Shown: positions 7,772-14,955, numbered from the stretch's first letter. The stretch is 32,277 nucleotides of DNA from Scytonema sp. UIC 10036 (GCF_009725235.1 NZ_WJFC01000155.1:1-32277), one strand, 5' to 3'. Program-made: numbers and translations. Notes: generated from the letters alone by a model not told the origin.

Positions 7772-8449
7772 TTATATGTCAACCGTATGTTTACATAATT
7801 TTACGTAACATAAAATTTGAGAGAATGCTTGAAAGCTAGATAAGTAAAGACTTTCCAGACCATCTTGCATGATTTTACAAGGATCTCGGCTCAATGCCGT
7901 TACGCCATCCGGACACTCAACGATTGAACCTACTTCGATTGTGGGAAGTCCTAGCTGTACTGGCTCTGGGAAGAGGGATTTTCTAGCTTCTTCCTCGGAT
8001 ATGGGTGTCTTGGTTTCCAGGTGTTCAGCTGTCTTGGTTTCTAGATTTTCTTCCTCATCCTCTTCTCCCCATTCCTCCTCTGGCTCTACCAGGTTTACCC
8101 ATCCTGTTTTCTGCTGTGCTTCGAGCTTTTCTTCTAGCTGGCGGATTGTATCTTTTTGCTGCTCTCGCTCAGTCGCAACATCAGTGTAGGCTTGCTCTAG
8201 CCGCTCAATGCGTAGATCGCGGTTTTTGAGCATAGCCTTGTATTCCTTTTCTTTCAGGGCAACATCGCTAGACAGCCCTAAGGATGCTTCTACCTCATCT
8301 GTCACACCCAGTTCGGCAGCTGTTGCCTTGATGCGTGCGATCGCCAAGAGTGCTTGCTCTAGCTCGCTTTCTAGAGAGCGGTAGGAGTTGAGTTGCTCGG
8401 TTAGCTGTTGGATCTGAGATTCAATGGATTGAACTTTTTGTGCAAACAT
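7772..8449 (-). CDS. Coiled-coil plasmid protein, 3' end replaced by the Tn3-like terminus
   Basis: The 225-aa product starts at an ATG with Shine-Dalgarno AGAGG 8 bp upstream. Residues 1-115 are a heptad-rich coiled coil (SIESQIQQLTEQLNSYRSLE and onward). An acidic linker follows (EEEWGEEDEEEN) and then a short region, LGLPTIEVGSIVECPDG. At 7900 the frame enters the inverted repeat, so the last ~42 residues (from ALSRDPCKIMQDGLES) are transposon-derived. The same tail occurs on the RHH protein at 28798. The native C-terminus is therefore lost. Function is unknown, though long coiled coils next to RHH proteins recur on this plasmid. Confidence 0.7.
   Translation of the reverse strand: MFAQKVQSIESQIQQLTEQLNSYRSLESELEQALLAIARIKATAAELGVTDEVEASLGLSSDVALKEKEYKAMLKNRDLRIERLEQAYTDVATEREQQKDTIRQLEEKLEAQQKTGWVNLVEPEEEWGEEDEEENLETKTAEHLETKTPISEEEARKSLFPEPVQLGLPTIEVGSIVECPDGVTALSRDPCKIMQDGLESLYLSSFQAFSQILCYVKLCKHTVDI
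7778..7900 (-). repeat. Left 123-bp terminal inverted repeat of the Tn3-like unit
   Basis: Read on the minus strand from 7900, this aligns without gaps to 28912-29034. The outer part GGCATTGAGCCGAGATC then TTGTAAAATCATGCAAG is nearly identical in both (one mismatch in about 47), the middle is diverged, and the inner edge ACGGTTGAC is identical at the same distance. The other copy begins GGGG and both have GCAAG at base 37, resembling Tn3-family ends. Here the outermost two bases are AC instead of GG. Confidence 0.8.
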
Positions 8450-8489
8450 GGTGAAATACCTCTAATGATTTTGATTTTTTGGAGTTTTG

Positions 8490-8557
8490 GGCGCTGCCTA
8501 CTTACAACAGATGTGCAGCGCCTTTTTAAAAAGAGTGTCTAAATTTAAACAGTCTTT
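8490..8557. terminator. Hairpin with T-run plus member of the 28-bp palindrome family
   Basis: GGCGCTGC (8490-8497) pairs with GCAGCGCC (8515-8522), followed by TTTTT, a rho-independent terminator shape for rightward transcripts. Directly after it, 8530-8557 is an imperfect copy of the AAAGACCGTCTAAATTTA-type palindrome, which can serve the leftward gene ending at 8575. Confidence 0.65.
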
Positions 8558-8574
8558 TTTCGTGCATGGGGGTT

Positions 8575-8799
8575 TTATGCAGCAGCTTGGGATTGAAGGA
8601 AGAGGGAGACAACAACACCATTCGCCAAAGAACGTAGGCGAACACAAAGCATCAACCAACCACGCTTAGTTCTCAAATCCAACCCTTGTCCGCAGTGCCG
8701 TTTGAAATGGCGGGTCTGGGTCAGCTTCAGTCCAAGGGAACGGGCGATCGCGTAAGCCATATTCTTGATGTCTTGTAGTTTCTGTGCTTGCTGTGTCAT
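8575..8799 (-). CDS. Small basic protein of unknown function
   Basis: A 74-aa ORF with a strong Shine-Dalgarno, GGAGGTG, 7 bp before its ATG. The sequence is basic in the middle (RHFKRHCGQGLDLRTKRG) and hydrophobic toward the end (LANGVVVSLFLQ). No family is recognised. It diverges from the RHH / GIY-YIG gene, and the shared 165-bp gap holds four operator-like repeats, the first just upstream of its Shine-Dalgarno. Joint regulation with that gene is likely. A palindromic terminator follows its stop. Confidence 0.6.
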   Translation of the reverse strand: MTQQAQKLQDIKNMAYAIARSLGLKLTQTRHFKRHCGQGLDLRTKRGWLMLCVRLRSLANGVVVSLFLQSQAAA

Positions 8800-8813
8800 T
8801 GTTTTTCACCTCC

Positions 8814-8962
8814 GTTGAACTTGTGTTTTACGCTTGTGATACTAATCTATCAACTTCCGTTGAACGTGCGTAAAACAATGTGACAGTTTGTTGGCGTGGC
8901 ACATTTGTAAAACTTGCGTTCAACAAAATGCTAGAGTGGGAGTTGTTGAACAAAAGTAAAAC
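8814..8962. promoter_or_regulatory. Four 18-bp operator-like repeats between divergent genes
   Basis: All copies are two heptamers separated by exactly 4 bp. 8814-8831 is GTTGAAC-N4-GTTTTAC, 8859-8876 is GTTGAAC-N4-GTAAAAC, 8907-8924 is the inverse of the first form, and 8945-8962 is GTTGAAC-N4-GTAAAAC. The last copy ends 2 bp before the ATG at 8965, where a ribosome binding site would normally be. RHH dimers bind such short spaced sites, so the adjacent double-RHH protein is the obvious candidate ligand. Confidence 0.75.
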
Positions 8963-8964
8963 AA

Positions 8965-9618
8965 ATGGCAGAAACAACAGAGCATATAGGGTTTCGATGC
9001 CCTAAAGACCTCATAGCAGTAATTGAGGAGCAGAAAAGCGCAACTGGTAGAGGTAGGACAGAAGTAATAGTAGAGATGCTTCGTTCATCTATGCCGTCCA
9101 CCTTGGTTAGCGATCGCGGCAACCTCCCAACAGAGTCAGCCATTTATTTTGTCTGGGGTGGTCAACGTCTGTTGTACATCGGTAAAACAACTAACTTGCG
9201 TAAACGTTTTGTCAATCACCATAGACTTGCCGATTTTGTGCTAGCCGAGAAAGAATCAAGAATCTCATGGTTACCTGCAACTGCAGAAAACTTGGCAGCT
9301 TTTGAAGCCAGCTTGATTGAGGAGTTAGAACCGGAACTAAACGCACCATTACCAAAAGGTACCAAAACTATTTCTTTTAGATGCCCAGAAGAGATGCTGG
9401 AATTTATTGAGCAAGAAGCAAGAACGTCTGGAGTAGACAAAACTGCTGTAATTATGAAATTGCTAGAGTTGGGAAAATCTGTTTTAGGCAATGATGGGCT
9501 AAGCAGTGTATTGCACCCGTCAGACAGTGTAAACGCAAGCCTAGATGAACGTATACAGCAAGCACTCGCACCCCTCCAAGCACAACTGGATGAACTACGG
9601 GGAAAGTTAACAGCCTGA
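8965..9618 (+). CDS. RHH - GIY-YIG nuclease - RHH fusion protein
   Basis: This 217-aa protein has four parts. Residues 8-41 form an RHH-like domain (GFRCPKDLIAVIEEQK, then TEVIVEMLR). Residues 58-127 resemble a GIY-YIG nuclease: AIYFVWGGQRLLYIGKT, arginines in NLRKRF, and an acidic helix FEASLIEELEPELN that can supply the metal-binding glutamate. Residues 135-170 form a second RHH-like domain (TISFRCPEEMLEFIEQEA). The last ~25 residues are heptad-like. RHH domains give sequence-specific binding and GIY-YIG domains cut DNA, so a site-specific nicking or cleaving protein, or a catalytically weak repressor, is plausible. It follows the four operator repeats with no visible Shine-Dalgarno, suggesting low or self-limited expression. 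Confidence 0.8.
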   Translation: MAETTEHIGFRCPKDLIAVIEEQKSATGRGRTEVIVEMLRSSMPSTLVSDRGNLPTESAIYFVWGGQRLLYIGKTTNLRKRFVNHHRLADFVLAEKESRISWLPATAENLAAFEASLIEELEPELNAPLPKGTKTISFRCPEEMLEFIEQEARTSGVDKTAVIMKLLELGKSVLGNDGLSSVLHPSDSVNASLDERIQQALAPLQAQLDELRGKLTA

Positions 9619-9908
9619 GTAGTGGCGGACTCAGGCAACAGGATTATGAATCAGCCCGCGATCGCATCCTCAAGACCTGGCGACTAGCCAAAGCGCCAGA
9701 GAAGAAAGAGCGCATACGCGAAGCACTTGATCGATTTATTTCGGAACTTTCTGTATCAATGTCTACACCAGCGTCTACACCAGCAGTTGACCTCCAGCAG
9801 CTGATGGAGTGGGTACAATTCGCACAGGAGAGCTTAGAGTTGGGGCATTACGAGGATGCCAAGAGAGATTTAAGCCAAGTGCTGCGAATTGCCTCTGGAG
9901 AACAGTAA
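9615..9908 (+). CDS. Downstream helical ORF without a standard start codon
   Basis: A frame open from 9594 to the TAA at 9906 encodes a protein-like sequence including ARDRILKTWRLAKAPEKKER and LMEWVQFAQESLELGHYEDA. There is no ATG, GTG or TTG at its 5' side. CTG at 9615 would overlap the end of the preceding gene by 4 bp. Alternatively it is a +1/-1 frameshift extension of the RHH / GIY-YIG protein, or a gene that lost its start. The composition and clean stop favour real coding sequence. No family is recognised. Confidence 0.5.
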   Translation: MSSGGLRQQDYESARDRILKTWRLAKAPEKKERIREALDRFISELSVSMSTPASTPAVDLQQLMEWVQFAQESLELGHYEDAKRDLSQVLRIASGEQ

Positions 9909-9925
9909 ACACCGCCACGGCAGTT

Positions 9926-9991
9926 ACTCTCCCAATTTTTTAGAAATTTGAGAGAGTAAAAAAAAAGACCGTCTAAATTTGAACGGTCTTT
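9926..9991. terminator. Double hairpin between convergent genes
   Basis: ACTCTC (from 9926) pairs with GAGAGAGT, followed by a run of A. Then 9964-9991 is a 28-bp palindrome of the AAAGACCGTCTAAATTT family, followed by T residues. It sits between the rightward 9908 stop and the leftward rusA stop, so it can terminate both directions. Confidence 0.75.
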
Positions 9992-9992
9992 T

Positions 9993-10415
9993 TCAGCTCA
10001 TACGAATTTCAGAAGCGATCGCACTAATAGCATCCATCTCAAAATATTCGATTTGTGCTGGAACGATGCGGATCAAGATGCCTACAGGTTTGTCCTGTCC
10101 TCTGCGCTTTCTAGTCTTAACAAATTTGCCACTTGAGGCGGCAACATAGCTCGAAGAGTCGTTTTCGAGAACCCTTGCCTCAACCAAGGCGTCAAGGACT
10201 GCGCCAGTCAAGTTATCCGAGTCGCTGGAGAAGAAATTCACGAATAAGCAATCCACACACGCGGGAACTGGCGCTGGAGCCAGACCTTGGGATCTAAGTT
10301 GCAAGATGGCATCCTCTTTCCAGGAAGCGTACTTTGAGGCTGTGTGTACACTACCTCGCGAGAACCTTGGGCGGGCTTTCCCGACCCCGCGCCCCTCTAT
10401 CCAAATCTCAATCAT
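9993..10415 (-). CDS. rusA: RusA-family Holliday junction resolvase
   Basis: The 140-aa product matches RusA endodeoxyribonucleases in length and layout. The N-terminal GVGKARPRFSR resembles the basic strand of the family. The acidic signature SSDSDNLTGAVLDAL with D65 and D67 is followed by D86 (ENDSS). Their 2- and 19-residue spacing is that of the E. coli catalytic residues D70, D72 and D91. RusA cuts four-way DNA junctions symmetrically. On a plasmid it may resolve recombination intermediates; the gene is often phage-derived. No clear Shine-Dalgarno precedes the ATG. The gene is read away from CRISPR array 1. Confidence 0.8.
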   Translation of the reverse strand: MIEIWIEGRGVGKARPRFSRGSVHTASKYASWKEDAILQLRSQGLAPAPVPACVDCLFVNFFSSDSDNLTGAVLDALVEARVLENDSSSYVAASSGKFVKTRKRRGQDKPVGILIRIVPAQIEYFEMDAISAIASEIRMS

Positions 10416-10439
10416 AAAAAAAATGGCACATCTGTACTA

Positions 10440-10702
10440 GGAATTTTATTACGTTTTTGTTACATTGTTGACAACCTTAAGTAATGCGTTATACACTCCA
10501 GCTAGTGTTGTTGAAGTTCATCGACACACCTCGCCCGATCCTTGAAAACCGCATAACTTCGTTAAGGTGTGTCGATTGCTTACGCTGTAAGGCTTTCGGG
10601 CTGCAAAAATTGATGCTTTTTGAAATTTTTTAACCATTTTCAAGAGGTGTGTCGATTAGGGGGTCTGAAACTCGCTCACAGCAAGGGTTCCAGAAGTGAA
10701 CT
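10440..10702 (+). promoter_or_regulatory. Leader of CRISPR array 1
   Basis: This gene-free region precedes the first repeat. It has one inverted and two direct copies of a GTGTCGATT box: the inverted one at about 10519-10527, the direct ones with GTCGATT starting at 10571 and 10651. Spacing between boxes is 50 and 80 bp, and 52 bp from the last box to the first repeat. The leader of array 3 has the same boxes at nearly the same spacing. Confidence 0.75.
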
Positions 10703-11397
10703 CTTTACAAATCCCTCGCCCCGCAAGGGGATGGAAACTGAACGGGCATCGCCATGTTCGGCCCCAGCAGCTCTATCCTTTACAAATCCCTCGCCCCGCA
10801 AGGGGATGGAAACCCTCTGAAAGGTTCTAGCTCTGATGGCTGCGGTGGACTTTACAAATCCCTCGCCCCGCAAGGGGATGGAAACGATGGGAAGATGTTT
10901 GAAACAATTTCTGTAATTTTCTTTACAAATCCCTCGCCCCGCAAGGGGATGGAAACGATGTTAAAGAATCTGCAGGCGCGTCAGAACCTTGTCTTTACAA
11001 ATCCCTCGCCCCGCAAGGGGATGGAAACTTTCCCTAGGCTTACATAGTAGTTACCCTCTATTCCGCCGTACTTTACAAATCCCTCGCCCCGCAAGGGGAT
11101 GGAAACGAGCAGTTGCACCCGCAAGTACCTCCACCTCCGCTTCCTTTACAAATCCCTCGCCCCGCAAGGGGATGGAAACCCTATGGTGAAAACACCGAAT
11201 ACCAACCAAGCAGAACTTTACAAATCCCTCGCCCCGCAAGGGGATGGAAACCATAGAGCTTCCGGATGGATAAAGCGTCCAATTGGCTTTACAAATCCCT
11301 CGCCCCGCAAGGGGATGGAAACTCCCACATGAAGCGCCCGGACTGGGTTTCAGCAAGGTTTCTTTACAAATCCCTCGCCCCGCAAGGGGATGAAAAC
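10703..11397 (+). CRISPR. CRISPR array 1: ten 36-bp repeats, nine spacers
   Basis: Repeats start at 10703, 10778, 10850, 10921, 10993, 11071, 11144, 11216, 11287 and 11362. The unit begins CTTTACAAATCCCTCG, contains the stem-loop CCCC-GCAA-GGGG, and ends GATGGAAAC. Spacers are 35-42 bp. The last repeat has GATGAAAAC, so the old end is on the right and the leader on the left. The GGAAAC end fits a 3'-terminal repeat handle of class 1 systems, so transcription is rightward. No cas gene lies on this replicon. The array ends 12 bp before a terminator-like palindrome. Confidence 0.97.
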
Positions 11398-11409
11398 AGA
11401 TGACTTGGA

Positions 11410-11437
11410 AAAGACCGTCTAAATTTAAACGGTCTTT
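11410..11437. terminator. Palindromic terminator after array 1
   Basis: A near-perfect 28-bp palindrome with half AAAGACCGTCTAAA, ending in CTTTT, lies 12 bp after the last repeat. It belongs to the family listed in the findings. Confidence 0.75.
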
Positions 11438-11517
11438 TGAATTCATATCAACACTTACCCATAACACAGGTATACTATTGGTGAGTGTTGATATGCACGC
11501 TCATTCGCGATCGCCCA

Positions 11518-12249
11518 TCAACCGTTCAACAATCTAAATTCTTTTTTCTCCTCATCCAGCCATTCGGCTAGTCCGTCAACGCATAACTCATCAACCCACT
11601 TTCTAATCTGTTCTGATGGGATTTTCTTGCCGTTAAAAGACTTTTGAGCTAAATCTCTAACTGTTGCTTGCCGAATTTCCTTGGATTGCAACCAGCCTAA
11701 AAAACCCGTGTAGGTATCTGAAAACTTAGCCCCTTCAAGCGCTTTCTGCTCTGATCCCTCCTCATCCTCTACCGATTCCTCAATATAAGGTTTGGGTGGA
11801 TTGAGCATCTTGGAAATGTCAGATTGAGCATCTAGTTCGATAGACCATCGGGCGACTTCCGTATTTTGCTGAATCTGGATATCTTCAAGTTCAAATTCAG
11901 ACTTGCGAATCCTGTGATTGGTTTTTTCTAACCGCTCATATTCTGGGACTAGGGCTTGAGCAAAACCCCAAACCATAGCGCTTCCCAGGAAGAGGAGTCC
12001 AGCGCCAAGGGCTTTCATCTCATGTCTACCGTAGGCTAGATCTGTTACTTCATACCCCTGTGGGATAATTTCTCCCATGCGAATATAAGTTGATTCGGTG
12101 TAGGTCTGTCCGAAAAATTCACTAGTTTTTTCTACTCGCCGCCAAGTGTTCATATTTTCCGGTGCTGCTAGAACAATTCCCACAACTGCCAATGATGCCC
12201 CTACACCCAATCCCCAATGTTTAGTAGCCCATAAAAACTTTTGGTTCAT
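11518..12249 (-). CDS. Membrane-anchored protein with C-terminal helical domain
   Basis: The 243-aa product has two predicted membrane segments, about residues 12-29 (LGVGASLAVVGIVLA) and 82-100 (ALGAGLLFLGSAMVWGFA), with an intervening loop of ~50 residues. A long charged helical region follows. Residues ~180-243 look like a winged-helix-like or replication-accessory fold (FLGWLQSKEIRQATVRDLAQ, WVDELCVDGLAEWL). Its ATG overlaps the stop of the preceding gene (ATGA). It is the last gene of the leftward operon begun by parM. No named family is recognised. A membrane-tethered DNA-binding or signalling role is only a guess. Confidence 0.7.
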   Translation of the reverse strand: MNQKFLWATKHWGLGVGASLAVVGIVLAAPENMNTWRRVEKTSEFFGQTYTESTYIRMGEIIPQGYEVTDLAYGRHEMKALGAGLLFLGSAMVWGFAQALVPEYERLEKTNHRIRKSEFELEDIQIQQNTEVARWSIELDAQSDISKMLNPPKPYIEESVEDEEGSEQKALEGAKFSDTYTGFLGWLQSKEIRQATVRDLAQKSFNGKKIPSEQIRKWVDELCVDGLAEWLDEEKKEFRLLNG

Positions 12250-12629
12250 TGTTGCCCCCTTGGAGAAAGCATCAATTCAAAATATCGATAAGCCATGAAA
12301 CCTAAAATTCCGACAGCTACTACAACCACGATGGCTGTAATGACCGGAACCCAAAAATAAATAAGTAGTTCTCTAATTCCTACACTCACGCCTAGAGTAA
12401 TGGCTGCAAATCGGAAGAATGTTGCTCGCGGTTTTCCGTCAAAGCTAAGGACTGTGTAAATAATAGCTACCACGTATGCGATCGCTAGCACCACTTCTAG
12501 CTGTCGAAAATACACTGCGGCGAGTGCCAAACCCAGGCTAACAGAGAAAAACGTACCAGCTTCACCTAGATTTTTTATGTGCCGTAGCGCATCTGCTTTA
12601 GGTGTCGGGATATCATCTTCTATACTCAT
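12246..12629 (-). CDS. Small integral membrane protein
   Basis: This 127-aa protein has about four hydrophobic segments: AGTFFSVSLGLALAAVYF, VVLAIAYVVAIIYTVLSF, FFRFAAITLGVSVGI and VPVITAIVVVVAVGILGFMA. A good Shine-Dalgarno (AGGAG) lies 6 bp before the ATG. The stop overlaps the next gene's ATG, so the two membrane proteins are probably made together. No family is recognised. Confidence 0.7.
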   Translation of the reverse strand: MSIEDDIPTPKADALRHIKNLGEAGTFFSVSLGLALAAVYFRQLEVVLAIAYVVAIIYTVLSFDGKPRATFFRFAAITLGVSVGIRELLIYFWVPVITAIVVVVAVGILGFMAYRYFELMLSPRGQQ

Positions 12630-12679
12630 ACAACTCCTTATTGATGGGTAGCCCCTAGCTGGTACTAGGGGCTTGTTTA

Positions 12680-13381
12680 TTAGCTATTGGTAGATCCCAA
12701 GTGCGAGGTCTTTAAGTCGTGCTTCATCTGCTGGAGATTGTTTTTTCTCTCAGCTAGGATTTGTTGCCGCTCTTGTTTTAGGGAGTTCGCGTGCTGGGCG
12801 CTGCTAGCACCCAATCTGGCTTGCTGATTTAGTCCTGAGAGGATGGCGTTTGACCGGGCATCTTGCACGGATTCAAAAGCATTGTAGGCAGCATCAATGA
12901 TTTGCCGTTGTTGGTTAACCCGCTTCTCAAGATTCTGAGCTTTACGCAAATATCGGTAGTAGGCAACATAAGCCTTGGCAGCAGCTTGGTCGATCTTGGC
13001 TTTGGCTTTGGCAGCTTGAACAACTATTTCTGCTTGAAACTCAGCTGCTGATACTTGGAAGGCAAGAAACTTCATAATGCATGGAGCTAACTCCTTCATG
13101 CACATTAGTTTTTCATCTAACTGCGCTGCTAATTGTTTGGCTTTGACCACCTGCTCTTTGGTGAGCTTGGAAAGGTCAGTTAAATCTACGCCTAATCCTT
13201 GACCTATTTCTGCAACCATTGGGCGCATCCCTTCGGGTATTACCCCTTGAAGAGCACCAGCAAAAGAATCCGTATTCACTTTGAAAGCGCCAACCTTGGA
13301 AGTTGGTACGATCGCACTGCTACTGGCGTTGGTCGCTTGTGCTTTGGTAGTCTTGTTGGCTTTGTCGCTCTTGAATTCCAT
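12680..13381 (-). CDS. Alanine/glutamine-rich helical protein
   Basis: The 233-aa product has a lysine/threonine/serine-rich N-terminus, a middle segment with CMKELAPCIMKFLAFQVSAA, then a long amphipathic helix (AKAKAKIDQAAAKAYVAYYR, NLEKRVNQQRQIIDAAYNAF) and a basic C-terminus. No signal peptide or clear membrane helix is seen. It overlaps the preceding membrane-protein gene by 62 bp. A structural or DNA-associated role is possible. No family is recognised. Confidence 0.65.
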   Translation of the reverse strand: MEFKSDKANKTTKAQATNASSSAIVPTSKVGAFKVNTDSFAGALQGVIPEGMRPMVAEIGQGLGVDLTDLSKLTKEQVVKAKQLAAQLDEKLMCMKELAPCIMKFLAFQVSAAEFQAEIVVQAAKAKAKIDQAAAKAYVAYYRYLRKAQNLEKRVNQQRQIIDAAYNAFESVQDARSNAILSGLNQQARLGASSAQHANSLKQERQQILAERKNNLQQMKHDLKTSHLGSTNS

Positions 13382-13511
13382 TGTTTATTTCCAAATCAAT
13401 TTTTAGGTGAACTTCTGGTGAAATCCGCACCAGCAACGGGGCTACAATCGCCAATCCGAACAGCACAAAAGTGGCGGCGATCGCGCTCTGGATTGCATCA
13501 TTCTCATTCAT
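13320..13511 (-). CDS. Small single-pass membrane protein
   Basis: The 63-aa ORF starts with the ATG that overlaps the previous gene's TGA (TGATG), with Shine-Dalgarno GGGAG 8 bp upstream. One hydrophobic helix (IQSAIAATFVLFGLAIVAPL) is followed by a charged tail. Its 3' end runs 62 bp into the next gene in another frame, an overlap unusual in size but consistent with tight operon packing. Confidence 0.6.
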   Translation of the reverse strand: MNENDAIQSAIAATFVLFGLAIVAPLLVRISPEVHLKIDLEINNGIQERQSQQDYQSTSDQRQ

Positions 13512-13960
13512 CAATGTTCTCCCTGATATTTGCCTAAATAATGTTCCAAGCTGTCATCTACCCATTCTTGATTGCGGACAAACTCTAAATTGGATAAGCC
13601 ATACTGAGCAATTAATTCATCCTCTTCTGTGAGCCAGTCAAAGCCGTCTTCTTCCTCCTCATCTTCCAAAACATGAGCCAGGGCTGGGACATCTTTGAAC
13701 AATTCACCCAGTCCTTTTTCCTTAATAAAGCTCTTCACAACTTCATCTTCCTCATCCCATCCCAAGAGGGAACTTCCATCCCATGCCGAAGCAATCTTTT
13801 GGTTTAATTCTTCATGCAAAGATTCCCAGTGTTCGGCATTCAGAGGTTCATTCCATTTGAGAAGTTGGAATTTTGTAGTAACAATTTCTTCCAAATTCTC
13901 TGGACGTTCCTTCAAAAGAAAGTCGTATTGTTTCTGCCAATCAGAATTTTGATAGACCAT
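13511..13960 (-). CDS. Acidic protein of unknown function
   Basis: The 149-aa product is strongly acidic and rich in tryptophan and glutamate (ALAHVLEDEEEEDGFDWLTE, WDEEDEVVKSFIKEKG). Its ATG directly follows the stop of the gene upstream, with a GGGG stretch ahead of it. Coupled expression is likely. Acidic small proteins of mobile elements sometimes mimic DNA or inhibit host proteins, but nothing here proves that. Confidence 0.65.
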   Translation of the reverse strand: MVYQNSDWQKQYDFLLKERPENLEEIVTTKFQLLKWNEPLNAEHWESLHEELNQKIASAWDGSSLLGWDEEDEVVKSFIKEKGLGELFKDVPALAHVLEDEEEEDGFDWLTEEDELIAQYGLSNLEFVRNQEWVDDSLEHYLGKYQGEH

Positions 13961-14452
13961 TTACTTTTTCCCCAATACAAGTCTGTGTACTTGGTTGATA
14001 ATGGCTTGTTGCTCAGTAGTTCTTTTCCCTACCGCATCCACTTTTACCAGGATGTATGCTGCTTCCTTAGCTAGAGGAGATGGGATGCCTTGCTTTGTGA
14101 GTTCATCAACCATTGTTTCAATAGGTGTTGCTAGTCGGGCATTCCCATACCTGCATTGTGCCTGTAGGGCTTCAAGCAGGGATTCAGCGTCCTCTAGGGT
14201 CAATCCAGCCAGGGTTCTTAGCGCGATCGCTAGCTCTTCATCTGGGATAAACAACTGCCAGAGATTGAAGTCAGACGCTGCGTCATCAATTGAGTAATCA
14301 TCACTCATGGTCTCGCGACCTAGTATGAAATGAGTCAGAATAGCCCGTAGCTGTAGCTTTTGCATACGGTCAAGCAACTCCAATTGGTCTCCGAATCGCT
14401 CTGTTAGCCGTTCTAGGCAGTCACTGCTGGTGTAGTACTGTAATGTGTTCAT
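13961..14452 (-). CDS. Helical operon protein of unknown function
   Basis: The chosen ATG gives 163 residues (MNTLQYYTSSDC...). A TTG at 14488 could add 12. The sequence is mostly helical with leucine-rich stretches (LRTLAGLTLEDAESLLEALQ, LAKEAAYILVKVDAVGKR). It overlaps the end of the upstream gene by 32 bp and abuts the next one. No family is recognised. Confidence 0.65.
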   Translation of the reverse strand: MNTLQYYTSSDCLERLTERFGDQLELLDRMQKLQLRAILTHFILGRETMSDDYSIDDAASDFNLWQLFIPDEELAIALRTLAGLTLEDAESLLEALQAQCRYGNARLATPIETMVDELTKQGIPSPLAKEAAYILVKVDAVGKRTTEQQAIINQVHRLVLGKK

Positions 14453-14657
14453 GTGATTGCGTATTATTGATATCTGGTAAACCTGCAAGAAAAGTCAGAG
14501 CTATCTGTAAATCCTGGATTTGCTCTACAGATAGGCGGTTGATGTAGCAGACTAAAACATGACCGCCACATTCCTGAACCAGTTGACGAAAATACTCAGG
14601 ATGCCAATCATCAGATTGCAGTTCTATTAATAGCTCCAGTTGATTTTTGGTAAACAT
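14421..14657 (-). CDS. Small helical protein of unknown function
   Basis: The ATG at 14657 has GGAG at a good distance (6 bp) and gives 78 residues (MFTKNQLELLIELQSDDWHP). An in-frame ATG at 14663 is too close to the Shine-Dalgarno, and a longer start at 14726 would run through a palindrome. The C-terminal half has a leucine-rich helix (LSVEQIQDLQIALTFLAGLP). It lies in the parM operon. No family is recognised. Confidence 0.6.
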   Translation of the reverse strand: MFTKNQLELLIELQSDDWHPEYFRQLVQECGGHVLVCYINRLSVEQIQDLQIALTFLAGLPDINNTQSHEHITVLHQQ

Positions 14658-14675
14658 TCTCATCTCCGATTTGTC

Positions 14676-14701
14676 AAGACTGTCTACGCGTAGACAGTCT
14701 T
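14676..14701. promoter_or_regulatory. Perfect 26-bp palindrome inside the operon
   Basis: The half site is AAGACTGTCTACG. It lies between two operon genes and shares the AAGACTGTCTA arm with the terminator palindrome family but has a CGCG core. It lacks a T-run on the transcribed strand, so an attenuator, RNA-processing site or operator is likelier than a full terminator. Confidence 0.6.
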
Positions 14702-14706
14702 CTTCT

Positions 14707-14955
14707 TCATTCGCTGAATCCCTCAAGGCTGGTTAAGTTTATAACATCCATCACTCGCGATACCTTAGCTTTAACTTGCTGTTGAGACAGCGATCGCGTT
14801 ACCCGTCTATTAGGGTCTCTAGTACAGAAGCGATAAAAGACATAACGTTTGGTTCTGCCTTCGTCTGTTGAGTACGAATATCGCCATTCACCGCGCTCGC
14901 CTTGTATGGTGTATTGTGCGTTACTACCGTAAAGCTCGGTACAATCTAAAATCAT
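14707..14955 (-). CDS. Small protein, possible beta-rich, unknown
   Basis: The 82-aa ORF has a good Shine-Dalgarno (AAGGAG) before its ATG and starts 9 bp after the parR candidate's stop. The sequence suggests beta strands (AQYTIQGERGEWRYSYSTDE, KRYVFYRFCTRD) followed by a helix (QQQVKAKVSRVMDVINL). No family is recognised. Confidence 0.6.
   Translation of the reverse strand: MILDCTELYGSNAQYTIQGERGEWRYSYSTDEGRTKRYVFYRFCTRDPNRRVTRSLSQQQVKAKVSRVMDVINLTSLEGFSE

Larger units (their letters stand above)
1..7900. mobile_element. Tn3-like unit, left portion (continues from 28912)
   Basis: In the circle, the segment 28912-32200 plus 1-7900 (11,189 bp) is enclosed by 123-bp inverted repeats. Without the nested Tn7-like element and MITE the core is about 5.3 kb: tnpA, WD40 gene, recombinase. 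No HIP1 octamer was found by eye in this block, whereas the backbone is rich in it. The flanking pentamers (TACGC at 7901 and CAATA at 28907) do not match, so the two ends may not come from one clean insertion. Confidence 0.7.

Noticed and set aside
10620..11467. Open reading frames within CRISPR arrays 1 and 2 (repetitive FTNPSPRKGMET or FTYLTPRKGIET peptides)
   Set aside because: They are translations of the repeats themselves, in several frames and on both strands.
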